Assembly (NCBI GenBank): GCA_023614405.1
Contig: CM042688.1
Coordinates: 376,141,331-376,205,330 of the forward strand
Source of the DNA: Avena insularis
Taxonomy: Eukaryota > Streptophyta > Magnoliopsida > Poales > Poaceae
Direction: 5' to 3'
Length of the DNA: 64,000 bases
Every line of letters starts with the position of its first letter. The first letter of the stretch is position 1. Of the stretch, positions 35,833 through 47,160 are shown one piece after another. The translations under genes were made by a program, and so were the position numbers. The notes below the pieces were generated by a model, which saw only the letters and a program-made list of their open reading frames with translations, ran no database searches and was not told the DNA's origin.

Positions 35833-38800
35833 CTATGATGCAAGAGGAGATGAAGGAGCTGCCGGCTCGCTGGAGATTCCGCCTTGATATCGTTCCGAGA
35901 TGTCCGCATCCGAGGTGGTGCGTTCATCGTCAGAAACTTCTGTTGGTTCTTCCGGAGGAGGAGGCGGAGTATCTACGTGGGTGAAGAAGGGGATCTTGTA
36001 GCTGGTCAGGTCAGCCAAGTGACACCGATATCCGACGCAGGAGTGCATGATGGCTTGAAGTTCCTGCTCCTGGCCGTTTTCATCTACCTTGCAGTACCCT
36101 CTGGTCAGTTGCCATATTTCCATGTTTCCATGGTGGCTCATGACCATGGTGAGAGCGTTTTGCGCAGCAGTCCGTGTGTAGGACATGTTCCAGTACCGAA
36201 CAAGTTGCGGCATCTCTTTTGCCTTGTCCCGCACCTGAAAATCCGACATGCTTGGCATGTCCGGAATCTTGAGAGCTCTGCCGATGTCTTCAAGGGACTG
36301 GCGGAAGTCATGAAGCAGGTCACCGACTTGGGTAAGCCGGTGGGTGCGGGGCTCGGAGGAGGAAGAGTCCGTCAAGTTCAGAGGACCTATGCATAAGACA
36401 AGTTAAGAAAAATCCGACATTGATAAAAGTCGAAGAAAGAGATAAGTCAGATAGATGGAACGTACCAAAAATGACGTCATCAATTTTGGTCTTCTCCTCC
36501 CGGAGACTCTAGAGTTCAGCCCGGAGCACCTGGGACATGTCCTTCTCTCTGCTAAGCTCATTCTTGAGGTCCGAGATTATTTTATCTTGAGCAGCGATCT
36601 TGCGATCACGCTCTTCAGTAGCCATGGAGGAGGATTCAAGGACTTGAGCTATGCTCTTTTCATGATTTGCCTTGAGCTGGTCCAGCTCTTGGCGAATCTC
36701 CTTGTTCTCCACCACCAGGGTCTTGAGGTTCTTGACCTCTTCAATCATGGCGACGGATTGTTTCACCAGCGCTGTAAGTCAAAAAGGAACAACATTTCAA
36801 GAACACATTCGACATTGAAAATACAAGGACAAGGTTTGAGTCTCGGAATGTTTACCTTCGGCCTCATCCTTGGAAACTTTAAGTTCAGCATTCTTAAGCC
36901 GGAGAGCCTTGATCTCTCTCCGCTTATCACAAACATTTCTCAGTAAATCCTGGTTATAGGAACATACTTTCTGTAAGTCAGAATACCCAAAGTCAGAAAG
37001 CTACTAAAGACTTAGGCTAATATTGTTGCTCATATCAGCACGAGCCTTGGGGGCTACACTAGTTCGTTCTTTGGCATCCTAATAAAGCATAAACCTGGAT
37101 TGTTTATCCTACTTCATGCTTGGGGGCTAGAGGATATGATATAAAATACAATAAAGGAAAAACAGGAGTTGGAATTCCGACTTACATATTGTTCGCGGGT
37201 GAGTTTATCCAAACCCGCGTTCACTTCAACAGCCACCTTCTCGACGAGAGTCAGAGGAATCACTGGGGCTGTTGGAAGCTCACCAGTCCTAATCCTCTCG
37301 TCGTGGAGGCGCACCTGGGCAAGAAGGTCAGAGAACTTGACGTCCTCTGCTTCTTGTGCTTCTTCTTCGTTAGATAAAGTACTTTTATCCAAGCATTGCT
37401 TGGCTAGCCGCTGGATTTCTTCAGCAGATTTCCGGGACAAGACAAACTTGGCAAGACCCGGATTGCTCATGAGGTTTTGGGTGAAGGTTTCTGCCGAGGG
37501 ATCATTACCCAAAGAGGGTTCACCCTTATCTAGATCTGACGCACCCATGGTGACGTCAGTTTGCGACCCAAGGTTCGTAGGCCCCGTTGAAGGAGCCGGA
37601 TCTTCTGCAGCATCCGGGGAGATCACCGACGTTGCAGAAGATTGAGGGGCAGGAGTCGGAGGAGCCACGGCAGGAGAAGCTATCGTAAGCTTCGTCTGCC
37701 GTAGCGGCTTCGAAGGAATCCCTTTCCCTTTGCCCTTGAGGAGAGGTTTTTCTCTGAGAATGTAGTAAAGTCGGAAACATTACATCTCGGGAAGAAATTC
37801 AAGTAAAGTACAAAGGCGGAAAATTGTGATTGAAAGATACCTCTTCACGACAGGCACCTCCTTTGTGCCGATAGCCACTGTCAAAGCTTTGTGCTTCTTG
37901 AGCGCAAGATCCGGCAATGGGACCACTTGTACCTCCTGAGAGAACTCTGGAGGATATCCTTCGAGCAGAGCAAATTCTGACTCGGGAAGGTCAGCAAGCT
38001 AAAAAGAAGAAAACATATCAGTATGGCGATATAACTCAAAGATTGGTACACATAAAAAGGTGTACTGATAGAAGCTTACCGACACTACGGGGTTATCCGC
38101 CGTGTGCATGTCTAGAGAAACCTCCGGGATTCTCCTCTCGATCCGCTACCAGATCAGCCACTTGATCTGGCTTATGTAGCCTTGAGTGGTGTAGGCTTTG
38201 GAGCTGATGCGGAGGGAGTCTTTCGGAGACGACGTGATGGAATGCATCAGTCGGGTTCCGTGATACTGAAGGGGCTGGATCCGACGTGAGACCCAGCACT
38301 AGACCAAGTCGGATCCCTTCAGATCCTTGTGTTTGATCAAATATTCGATCCGTCTCTTAGCGAGGATCAGATCATCGGTGAGAGCCGAAGCAGCCTCGTC
38401 CCAAGAAGGTTGGGCCGTGGCGGCTCCGTCGATGAAAGCCGGCAAAGCAGTTGCTTTGCCGAGAGCCGGAATATCCCTATGATAGAAAAACGTGGCTGGC
38501 CATTGTTTGACCGAGTCACTAGCTAGAATTTTGGGATACGCGCGCTCGCATCTAAGCAAAAAGCTAATAGTGCCGGTGATGTAAGGAACACCGGCAGTAA
38601 TGGAGTTTCTCCGGACATGAAAATAGTACCGGAAAAGAGTCAAACTCGGCCTAATGCCGAGAAAGCCCTCGCACAATGAAGCGTACGCGCTCATCTCTAA
38701 CAGAGAGTTGGGAGGAAGATGATGGAGTTGAACTCCGTAATGATCTATCACCTCGGAGAAGAACTCCAAGGGAGGAAATGACAAACCTCTATCGAGGTGG

Positions 38801-39018
38801 GTGCCGAAGTGGACCCGCTCGCCGTCGCGTGGGTTTGGGACGGTTTCCTTGAAGCCGCTCTGCCAGTCGCCGGCGGTGAGAAGCCCCTCCTTCTCCACAT
38901 TCTTGAGGCCCTCCTTGTTGAGGGCACAGGGGATCCAGAGCCCACGAAAGCTCTCTTTCTCCACCACTGCTTCCGTCGCTGCCGCCGCCGCTAAGCCGGA
39001 AGAGGAAGATGAAGCCAT
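35833..39018 (-). pseudogene. Antisense multi-exon gene in element D (putative gypsy-type transposon protein family)
   Basis: This gene lies opposite to gag-pol, in the 3' part of D. Exon 1 (39018-38080) starts MASSSSSGLAA. It has FRGLWIP, VHFGTHLDRGLSFPP and the block LCEGFLGIRPSL, as in the Transposase_28 / putative gypsy-type transposon domain. It is broken by TAG at 38299 and by another TAG near 38149. Likely exons follow with GT-AG borders: 37998-37841, 37753-37186 (Pro/Ser/Asp-rich, then helical), two coiled-coil exons around 36969-36857 and 36774-36510, and a last exon 36386-35833 ending SPLAS. Comparable antisense ORFs are known from Grande/RIRE2-type Tat elements. The biochemical role is unknown. 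The two stops make this copy inactive. Confidence 0.8.
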
Positions 39019-39553
39019 TTCTCCGGTGAGTGTTTGACCTAAAAGGGGCGGCGCTAGGAGTTTTTTGGGGGAGGAATGGGGAGCTCTATGCGCGCATGAG
39101 GATTGGGAGGAGAATAAAAGGCAAAGGACTGGTGGAAGGAGAAGGAGGAAATCCTAACCCCTTATATCCACCTAACTGTGTCAAGATTCGTGCAAATGCT
39201 ACAGTGTAACCGCCATGCGTCATGGAAAGAACTGGGAAGGACCCACACGATGATTGCAGGTGCCTCGGTTCCGCAAACCACGGACCCGCCAACAGTCGTG
39301 CCGACGGAATGCCTATCAGATGACATGACTTGACCATGACTTGTGTCCGGTGGCGTTGGGAACCAAGTTCCGGCTCCATTTGAAATCAGGCTGAAAAATC
39401 CAAGTAACCTACTGATAGGTCTGACTTATTTTTTAAGACCTGGATCGTATTCTTGTTGTGAAGTTTTAGGAACCCTTCAAGATTCCGCAAGCCGAAGATC
39501 AATCTAGACGATGATAAGTCCGACTTTGGATCTTGGAGGCCTCCGGGGGCTGC
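39019..39553 (+). other. Region between the antisense gene and D 3' LTR, with polypurine tract
   Basis: Apart from the antisense promoter candidate, this holds non-coding sequence. It ends in the purine-rich GGAGGCCTCCGGGGGCTGC directly before the 3' LTR, which is the likely plus-strand primer site. Confidence 0.55.
39100..39170 (-). promoter_or_regulatory. Candidate promoter of the antisense gene
   Basis: On the minus strand a GGATATAAGG sequence at about 39160 lies roughly 140 bases before the exon 1 ATG at 39018. It would drive transcription towards the pol 3' end. The call rests on motif and position only. Confidence 0.45.
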
Positions 39554-40066
39554 TGTTGGGGATATACTTTTCGGGTATCCTCACAGTTCCTCACTGACCA
39601 GGGTGGCCCACTTCGGGTTAGAGCTTTGCTTCACGGGCGACCTAGTTAGGGAGAAAGACGGAGTCCAATCCGGCTACGGGAAGGCCCAGAAGACTTACCG
39701 ACTTAGGCCCATAATGTTACTTGTAGTTCAAGATGTACTCTGTAACTGACTCTTAGTCGTAGCCGGATAGATCTCTCTAGTAAACCCTAGGTCGGATATC
39801 TATATAAGCTGTCCTAGGAGAGCCTTTAGGGCAACACCTTAATAGTCTACAATCTCAACTCGCACAGGCAAAACCCTTGCAACCCATATTCCGGCTCTGC
39901 CATATTACTGGATTGCTAGAAGGAGTAGGGTCCATCCAAAGCCGGTGGATTCGAACCTGGGTAAACTTGTGTGTTCACCGTCCCGGAATATCGTACGACT
40001 CACACCCCTCTCTTCCGCACGCCTCGAGGACCCCCTCATGGCGTACTTGTCATCAATCCGACGACA
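39554..40066 (+). mobile_element. Element D 3' LTR (513 bp)
   Basis: Starts TGTTGGGGATATAC and ends CGACGACA, as in the 5' LTR. The TATA box is at 39800-39808. It is followed by the TGTGG target copy at 40067-40071. Confidence 0.95.
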
Positions 40067-40251
40067 TGTGGCATTCATCTTCAAACCATTTCACAACATT
40101 TAGAATAATCAAGCATGGCATATACACTCAATTCTATACTAATGCAAACACACATGCATTCATATTCTTTTTTTAATAAAAGTTTTTGTTAACCCCAAAT
40201 TGGGTGATTAGAATTTTATAATCTTCATTATAAGATTTTTGGGGTGTTACA
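40067..40251 (-). mobile_element. B-type LTR fragment, minus strand, right part
   Basis: Continues the fragment ending at 23361. In reverse it reads the first about 180 bases of the B LTR, with AAAAACTTTTATT and the TGTAACACCCC terminus at 40251. It ends abruptly against the peptidase-like gene at 40252, so it was inserted into the last visible exon of that gene. Confidence 0.85.
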
Positions 40252-42639
40252 GGGACATGTTGGAAAACTAGAAAGGTATTTTGACCTTGCCGAGCCGGCC
40301 TGGATGGCATGCTCGATGTTTCTGGTAGTGTTGTAATAGATTCAGATTGCGACATTTTCACCACAGGTGTTTCAGCACTGGTTTTTGTGTTTCTGGTTAT
40401 TCTGCCGGATGTTCCAGCCTCTTCTGGAGACATTCTTGATATTATAGCCAAGGTTTTAGTCTTTTTGCTCTTCTTGCTCTTTTTCCCACAATCCTGACAA
40501 AATTCATTTTCAGTCTCCTTAGCCAATATGAGTACTTCCATGTCTGTGAAATGGAGTTGAGCTGCACCCCTTTCGTCAATCAGCAATCTCTTTGTTTCTT
40601 TAGCCACCGACTCAAGAGACTGCGTGATAGTGTTTTGTATTGCATCTGTAATCAAATCAAGTTCAGGAATTCCTACAAAACAAAATCAAAAGACTGTTGT
40701 TAGTCTGCATACATCATGATTCTAATTATATAAATTGAACTTCTAATTGTTATTATATTATTGTACATTATAACGCATCGTACCTTCGATATTTGTACTC
40801 AATCCACTCAACATTATATTAGTGTTTTCCATTTGGCTGAACATTCTATAGAACCACAGGTTGCAAATAGTAGGCGTGTCTTCTGCTGTAAATTCTGTGT
40901 AAGAATCGAATACTGTGGTTTCCATCGCTTATAGCATCATGAAGGTACCGTCTTCACTGGGAATTGAATAAAATGTAATAATAAATTATCAATTAATTCT
41001 AAAACATAAATTGATATACCTAAATTTAAAAACAAGGGGAGCAGTTAGTGCTTACACATTGATATGTTTTGGCATATCACCAAACTCAATGTCCAAGTTT
41101 ATTAATTCTTTGTGCTCTCCACTGAACCCTTATTGCCATAAATTTTTAATATTGTTTACGACTTTCATAGCTATTTTTTGCAAACTTTCATCATCTGGAT
41201 TTCCTCCTGAGTCCAGTATTCTCATCTTTCTTGATATGAAATCAATTATAAATAAGAAGTAGTGACTTTTCAATCAATTCTCATATGCATACGCGGGGTC
41301 TGGGATAGTAATCATTACCTGTAAAAATGATAGGAATCTTAACTAATTATGTAATATGTAAACAATTTAATGTAAAATTTCTGACATCTATTACTTGACG
41401 ATTAGTCACTATTATTTGAAAAAATTCATCTTACCAAATTATATATGGGTAACATGTCTTCTGCTTTAACCGAAAATAGAATCCTTATCCTTTCTGGAAT
41501 TTGTGTGATATCACCAATCAAATATACCTGTGACAAGCTTATATTGTTTAGTAACATTGAAACAATTGAACAAAAGATTTTTTTTGCATGAACAACAAGA
41601 TGATGTTGAAATATATCTAAACCTATTTATTAACATTGTATATGATATACTAGTTTTGTGAGCTTACCCCTATGTTAGGACCAAAACATTTCGTTACTTG
41701 TTCTGCTTTAGAACTTGCAAGATAATATACAGCTAAATCGAGAATATTTTTTTCTATAGTTCCTCCATCACGGAATGAATCTGCAATTTCTCCTGCAGTT
41801 ACTATCTTTCCTCCTTTTCTTTTTATTAAAATGTATGACCTGCATGAATTGTTGTGAGTAAGTTAGTTTGATGATAAATTTAAGTATATTATAGCAATAC
41901 TAATATATATTAGATTACTATGTATAATTGTTTCTTAAAAAAATTGCCTTTGCGATTGTTCTACAGTGTGGAATCTCAACATCATACTGTGAAACTTTTG
42001 ACTGATAATTCACTAGTCTTCGTGTGCTTCCTCCTCTGCAACTTTGTGATAAACTATGTTATTTCATTTACATAGGATTATAATTTTTTTATTTTTTTGT
42101 ATAAAAATCACCTTGGTTGAAGGTGCCTCATCGCCAACAGGTACTATAGCACCACATTGCTCGTACTGTTGTTTGCATGTTCCATGAGTAGAAATAAATT
42201 GATATCATCATGGTTATTTCTAATAACAATCTTGATAGCCATTCATTAATTGTTTTTTAATTGTTTAGTTATTCACAGGCAAATCTTTTTTTTGACAAAA
42301 TATCTTTTCACTATAATTATACTTACCTTCTTGGAGATTATAGCCATGTACATCTGTAGAAGCATTGCCGTCAGTAAACCAGCAATCTAGTTCAGCATCA
42401 AGGTCTGGGTTCGCTTTGTTCTTACCATCGTCTATGTAGGTTTCCTGGTTAAATTATATATTTAAAAGTGATCAAATAACATAATATAATGTTTTTAAAT
42501 ATACGTAGAAATAAAAAGAATAAATATTGTTGGTAAGATCTAAAAGATAGATAACCTGTTGGTATGACATGGTTTCATTAAATTGATCTTCCTGCCAATT
42601 CAATTTATCCATATTATCAATGGCATTGAAATCTTTCAT

Positions 42640-42890
42640 GTCATCGATAATTATCATTTCTTCATATGGCATTGAATTATTTTCAAAAAAAGATGCTCCT
42701 GGATCTATTTGATGTTCAGGTGTGGGAGTCTTTTCGTTGTCATATGGCAGTCTGTCATCAGGAATGCTGACTGCTATCATTTCTTCATGTGGAATTGAGT
42801 TATTTTCAAAAGAAGATGCTTCTAGATCTGTTTGATGTTCAGGTGTGGGAGTCTTTTCATTGTCATATGGCAGTCTGTCATTAGAAATCC
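42640..42890 (-). repeat. Two copies of a 44-residue coding repeat
   Basis: The block DRLPYDNEKTPTPEHQ, followed by an acidic stretch with FENNS and a pair of Glu residues before Met, occurs twice. Spacing is about 130 bp. It lies at the end of the long exon of the peptidase-like gene. Confidence 0.85.
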
Positions 42891-43009
42891 TCACTGCTTC
42901 AGCTTGTATAATATAATTATCCATGTTGCATAAGTCATATTCTTGTTCTTCATTGTGTCTTTTCTGCTCAGCCAGATTACCATCCGTGTTGTCGTCAATC
43001 TTTTGCTCA

Positions 43010-44215
43010 ACATATGTAATAGGGTGTTACAACTGCATATGACGCAGTGTTTACAGGAGCTGGTATTTGCAATGCGTTAATAACATTTTGTGCATGCGTC
43101 AAATCGTCCAAATCATCACCCTTCATTGAATACTCATCATCAATTGATGTTTGGTTTTCTCCTTGTTCTGTCGGCTGCTCATTTTCTGTTTCATCGACTT
43201 CAACGTTGTGCTCCTGGTCCCATATGCTCCCTGAATCAATTTGTACCTCATCCATGAACTGATGAACTTCATCTTTAGCGCATTGAAGTTGTCTATCATT
43301 GTTGCCATGTTCAATCTGAATATCAGTAATCCCCTCTGTTAACTCATTATCACATGCATTTGTATCTGCTTTACCATAACAAGCATTGTTTTCTGTCGCA
43401 ATCTCAGATGTAATTATTGTATCACTGGGATCATTCATTCTCTGGTCGGTGTCTTCTTTTATTCCTTCGTCAACAACTGCTTTTGACTGGTCACTGATAA
43501 GTTCAGCAACTTCTGTGCCAGGTGTACTCGATGATGGTACGGTGTTGTCTTCAACATGTGAGGTGGAATGATCATCAGTGTTTTGCTCGACAGACCCAAC
43601 AGGTGTTGTAACTGCAGACGCCGAAGTGTTTGTAGTTACTGGTATTTGAGTTGTTTCAATAACATTTGATGCATCCGACAGTTCTTCCAGATGATCACTT
43701 GTCATTGAATACTCAACGTTGATATAGGTTTGGTTTTCTCCTTGTTCTGCCTGCTGCTATTTTTCTGTTTCATCGTGTTCCACATTCCGATCCTGGTTCC
43801 TTGTGGTTGCAACTGAATCTGAGTATAACTCAGCCACGCAATAATCAACTTCATTGTTACCACATTCAAGTCGTCTCTCATTGTTAACAACTTCCATGAT
43901 AATATCATTAATGTTGTCTGTTAAATCTGTATCACATACATTTGTATCTGTTGTATCAGAACAAGGCATGTTGTCTGTCGCAATTTCAGGTGTAATTTGA
44001 GTTTGACTGGCATTATTCATTCTCTGGTCGCTATATTCTTTTTTCCATCATCCATAACTTCTTTAGCTCCTTTACTTAATTCTGTTGTCTGGTCATTGAT
44101 CAATTCATTAACGTATGTGCCAGGTGTACTCAATGATGGTATGGCAGTGTCTTCAGGATGTATGGTGGAATGCTCCTCACTTGAATCAACTATTTTTTTG
44201 TACTCTGCTGCCACC
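43010..44215 (-). repeat. Tandem coding repeat of about 500 bp in the peptidase-like gene
   Basis: Two diverged copies follow each other in exon 2. Shared blocks include STPGT, then QRMN, EIAT(D/E)N, CD(T/N)(D/E)LT, QGENQT and VTTP or VVTP. Each unit is about 165-175 residues, acidic and Ser/Thr/Asn-rich, with no Cys pattern. A frameshift at an A-run near 44035-44041 breaks the first copy. Confidence 0.75.
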
Positions 44216-46029
44216 TATGTATTCTTTGAGTAACCTGACGTATGGCAATGTGTAAATACCTCATTTGTAATGCCTATCTTAAGTTGTTGTGAACTATCTT
44301 GTCTACATCATTCTTTGGTACTTCAGCTTCGACCAGTCCTTGAGCTACATGTATTTTCATTGACTGGTCGTTGTCATATTTACCATCGTCTGCTTCTGGT
44401 TTAGATGAAGAGGATTCGGTAGATTCATTTAGCACCACCTTCTCTGGCTGATCTCCTTGGTCCACTTGGTCCATTTGGTCCATGTTTGCCGGCACTTGTT
44501 CATACTCTGCATTGTGTATGATGATGTTTGAAATGGCCATTTCCTTCTCCTTGGCCATAATATTGTTCTTTTCTATGAGGTCAAGCTTGACAATGCTTAA
44601 TCTAGCTAGAGATACTTCTAGATCCTCCTTTCTTGACCGAAAAATCTCATTGAGCTTATCAATCTCCTCTTGGTTAGATGCTTCATCATCTATGTTTTGT
44701 ATCAATGGAGTGTTGTTACCAATTATATTGATGGTTTTGGTGAAATCGCTAGTTGTTGTTTCAGAACCTGCGGCAGCATCTGAGCTTTGACAAACTGTTA
44801 GGCAAGTAGTGTTGACACATCTAATTAAGTCTAAAAGTTGATAATCACTTCTTGCCTGCAGTATAAAATAAATAAATAAACATAGTCAGACGATATGTTC
44901 TTTATCGTAGGTGTTTTGTTGCATTAGTTTAGATTATTTCGTAATAGTGATTAATTTTTTTGACTTGGATAATTAACATAGTTTAAATTTATTTGATGCA
45001 AAATAAACCAGAAAAATTCTTAGATGAAGATATATACATGATTTTTATAATAAAGAAAACTTACCCTAAGGCTTCCGTAGCTTCTAGTGTCACTATTCCA
45101 GTCATCTGATATGATTTCCTCCAAATCTTCCAATTTGAGGTGACCAACTCTTGGTGCAAGGTTAGTCAAGTTTGCTTTGCTGTGTGCACGAGTGTCCAAA
45201 TAATAGATCAGAGGCAATGCTGCTGGACCCTCAGCTGTGTTTTTATTTTCTTTTTTATCTTGGTATTTTCTCAGCCCCCTCCTTAGCTCATCAAGGAGAA
45301 CTTTACAGAGGTTCATCTGTTTAATTTTCTTGATATCGAGATCCATGATCATACCTGCCTCCCATCCTATACGTGCGTTACTCATTGCGCACGTTGTTTT
45401 GATGAAGAACACAAGAAATATGAGCTTCATTACCAGATCTGATGTTCCACCATTCTTCACATGATCATAAAGCTTACTCGGTATAATGTTATCTGACTCA
45501 CTCAAACTGATCTGCTATTTCAGCCACCACAAAGCTTTTGTATCCCGGTCACTTGAAGGTCATGGAGCTTCAAAAATATCCTTGTTTGGGAAACCATACA
45601 TTGCTTGCACCACATCTTCTTTTATTTCAAGCTCTTCCCCTTGTTCAAGAACAATTGTTAGAGATCCAGGTCTGAATTTACTGTATAGCCATAGCGTCAT
45701 TTTCTTGGAAATGTTGCCGTTCAATTTGAAATCAAGTATGAAACCACAGCCATGATTCCTCAAAAATATCTTCTGTTCATTTGTTACATAGTTTTCGAGA
45801 AAGTTGTATAATTCTGAAAGTGACCCTCTCACTATAATATCACCATCCTTCATGTCTGCTAGTTCTTTGTGAACTATGTCACGTTTTTGTTTCTTGAAAC
45901 CAGGTTTATCTAGGAAATTGAGCAGCATTAAGGTTATCTTGAGTACCAGGCCTAGCTTCTATGTTTTCATCCACACTGTTGTGTTTCCTCTTGGTTAATC
46001 ATCATGTTCCATGAGATGAACAAATATTC

Positions 46030-47160
46030 AACTGCAGAAGTTTATGTTGAAAAAATTAAATCATGCATTATAATTTATATTTTACACTATGATGTTATTA
46101 AAAAAATTAATAACAGAGCAACAATTAAACACATATGTAATTTAAATTACTACAATCAAGTGAATAAATAAAAAGACGTATAGTCAGCAAAGAGCTCATG
46201 AATCAAGAAGAATCAACTAGTACGAAAGCAACGCACGTCAACAAATTTCCTGGCAGTGCATTTCAGTTACTGAATTGGTGCAGCAAAGGTGCAAACTTTC
46301 CCACCAAAATTTGAACTGTTAATCTATGTACTCGGTAGAGGAGCAGTTCATTGAAGTTATAATTGGCAGTTCTTATCTGAAAACTATGTCATTGTTTCGA
46401 ATTTCAATCCAGTTGTTGAGAAAAATGTTACTTCACTATGGATATTCAAAATAATAAATCGAAAGAAACCCTAGATTTGTTTGATTAGTGGTTTCTTGCT
46501 CGTGGTTTGTTATTCTCAAAATTGTTCCAACCATGTGTGCTAGCCATTTTTAAATATATGTTTCACTCTAAACTATGTCCAGAAACAATCAAAATACCTT
46601 CATTGAACCTTCGTGACCGCAATTTTCATCATCCATGAAATCAATGAATAACTGTATTGGGGATGAAAATTCTAGGAATCTTCTGTGGGAAATTTTGATT
46701 CGCCTTATATCTACCCCTTTTCCCCTGAGAAAACCCTAATAAAACTTCAATTAGTGCTCATAAAATCATGTCCCAACTAAATGAAGAACAAGAGCAAAAT
46801 ACTTCGTGGAATTTCGGATAACACCAGGCCAAATCTGGGATGAGAAGGGAGAATTTGTGATACCTGTCTTGTTGCCGTACCGCCAGTCGAGAATCTGGAG
46901 TAGTAGTAGAGCTTAGCACTGGTGAAGCTTTTACGCCAAAGGCGTTACCGCGTTGTTGCCCCTGTGCGATTCGGTGGGCGAGAGAAAAAGTGGAGCAGTG
47001 ACGGAGAAGAACACAACGTGAAGAAGAGGAAAAAGAGTAATAGTCTAATCATAGCCGTCGAGGTTGGGATGCATTGCTATATGCACACGAGTTAATCGTC
47101 AGCGGGTTGATGCCACGTAGTTTACAGATGAGCCCAACGAATAAGCACTTCCTCTGGATG
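46030..47160 (-). other. Upstream region of the peptidase-like gene
   Basis: AT-rich intron-like sequence (46030-46860) is followed by a short GC-richer block (46861-47040), which may be a leader exon or promoter. No long open frame. GGCAGTGCATTTCAG near 46250 already shows the CAGTGC motif that fills the next 2 kb. Confidence 0.4.

Larger units (their letters stand above)
40252..46029 (-). pseudogene. Ulp1/C48-peptidase-like gene with internal repeats, truncated and decayed
   Basis: Exons with GT-AG borders read on the minus strand, approximately 46029-45065, 44855-42556, 42444-42327, about 42180-42112, about 42040-41950, 41839-41668, about 41526-41437, about 41320-41056, about 40962-40795, and one from about 40675 cut by the LTR at 40252. 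Exon 1 (GFILDFKLNG, LWLYSKFRPGSL, VVQAMYGFPN, FLVFFIKTTCAMS) matches the N-terminal domain of the grass transposon-borne family that ends in a Ulp1 peptidase. Exon 2 is long, acidic and repetitive. The later exons resemble the Ulp1 core: GGTIEKNILDLA, then SHYFLFIIDF with the catalytic His and RILDSG. Where family members have DCG, this copy reads EDGTF, so the nucleophile Cys seems absent. In-frame stops (two in exon 1, one before the His, TAA near 40931) and frameshifts in exon 2 show a pseudogene. Ulp1 enzymes cut SUMO-like proteins. Such genes are often carried by Mutator- or CACTA-type transposons, but no transposase or terminal repeat is visible here. Confidence 0.72.
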
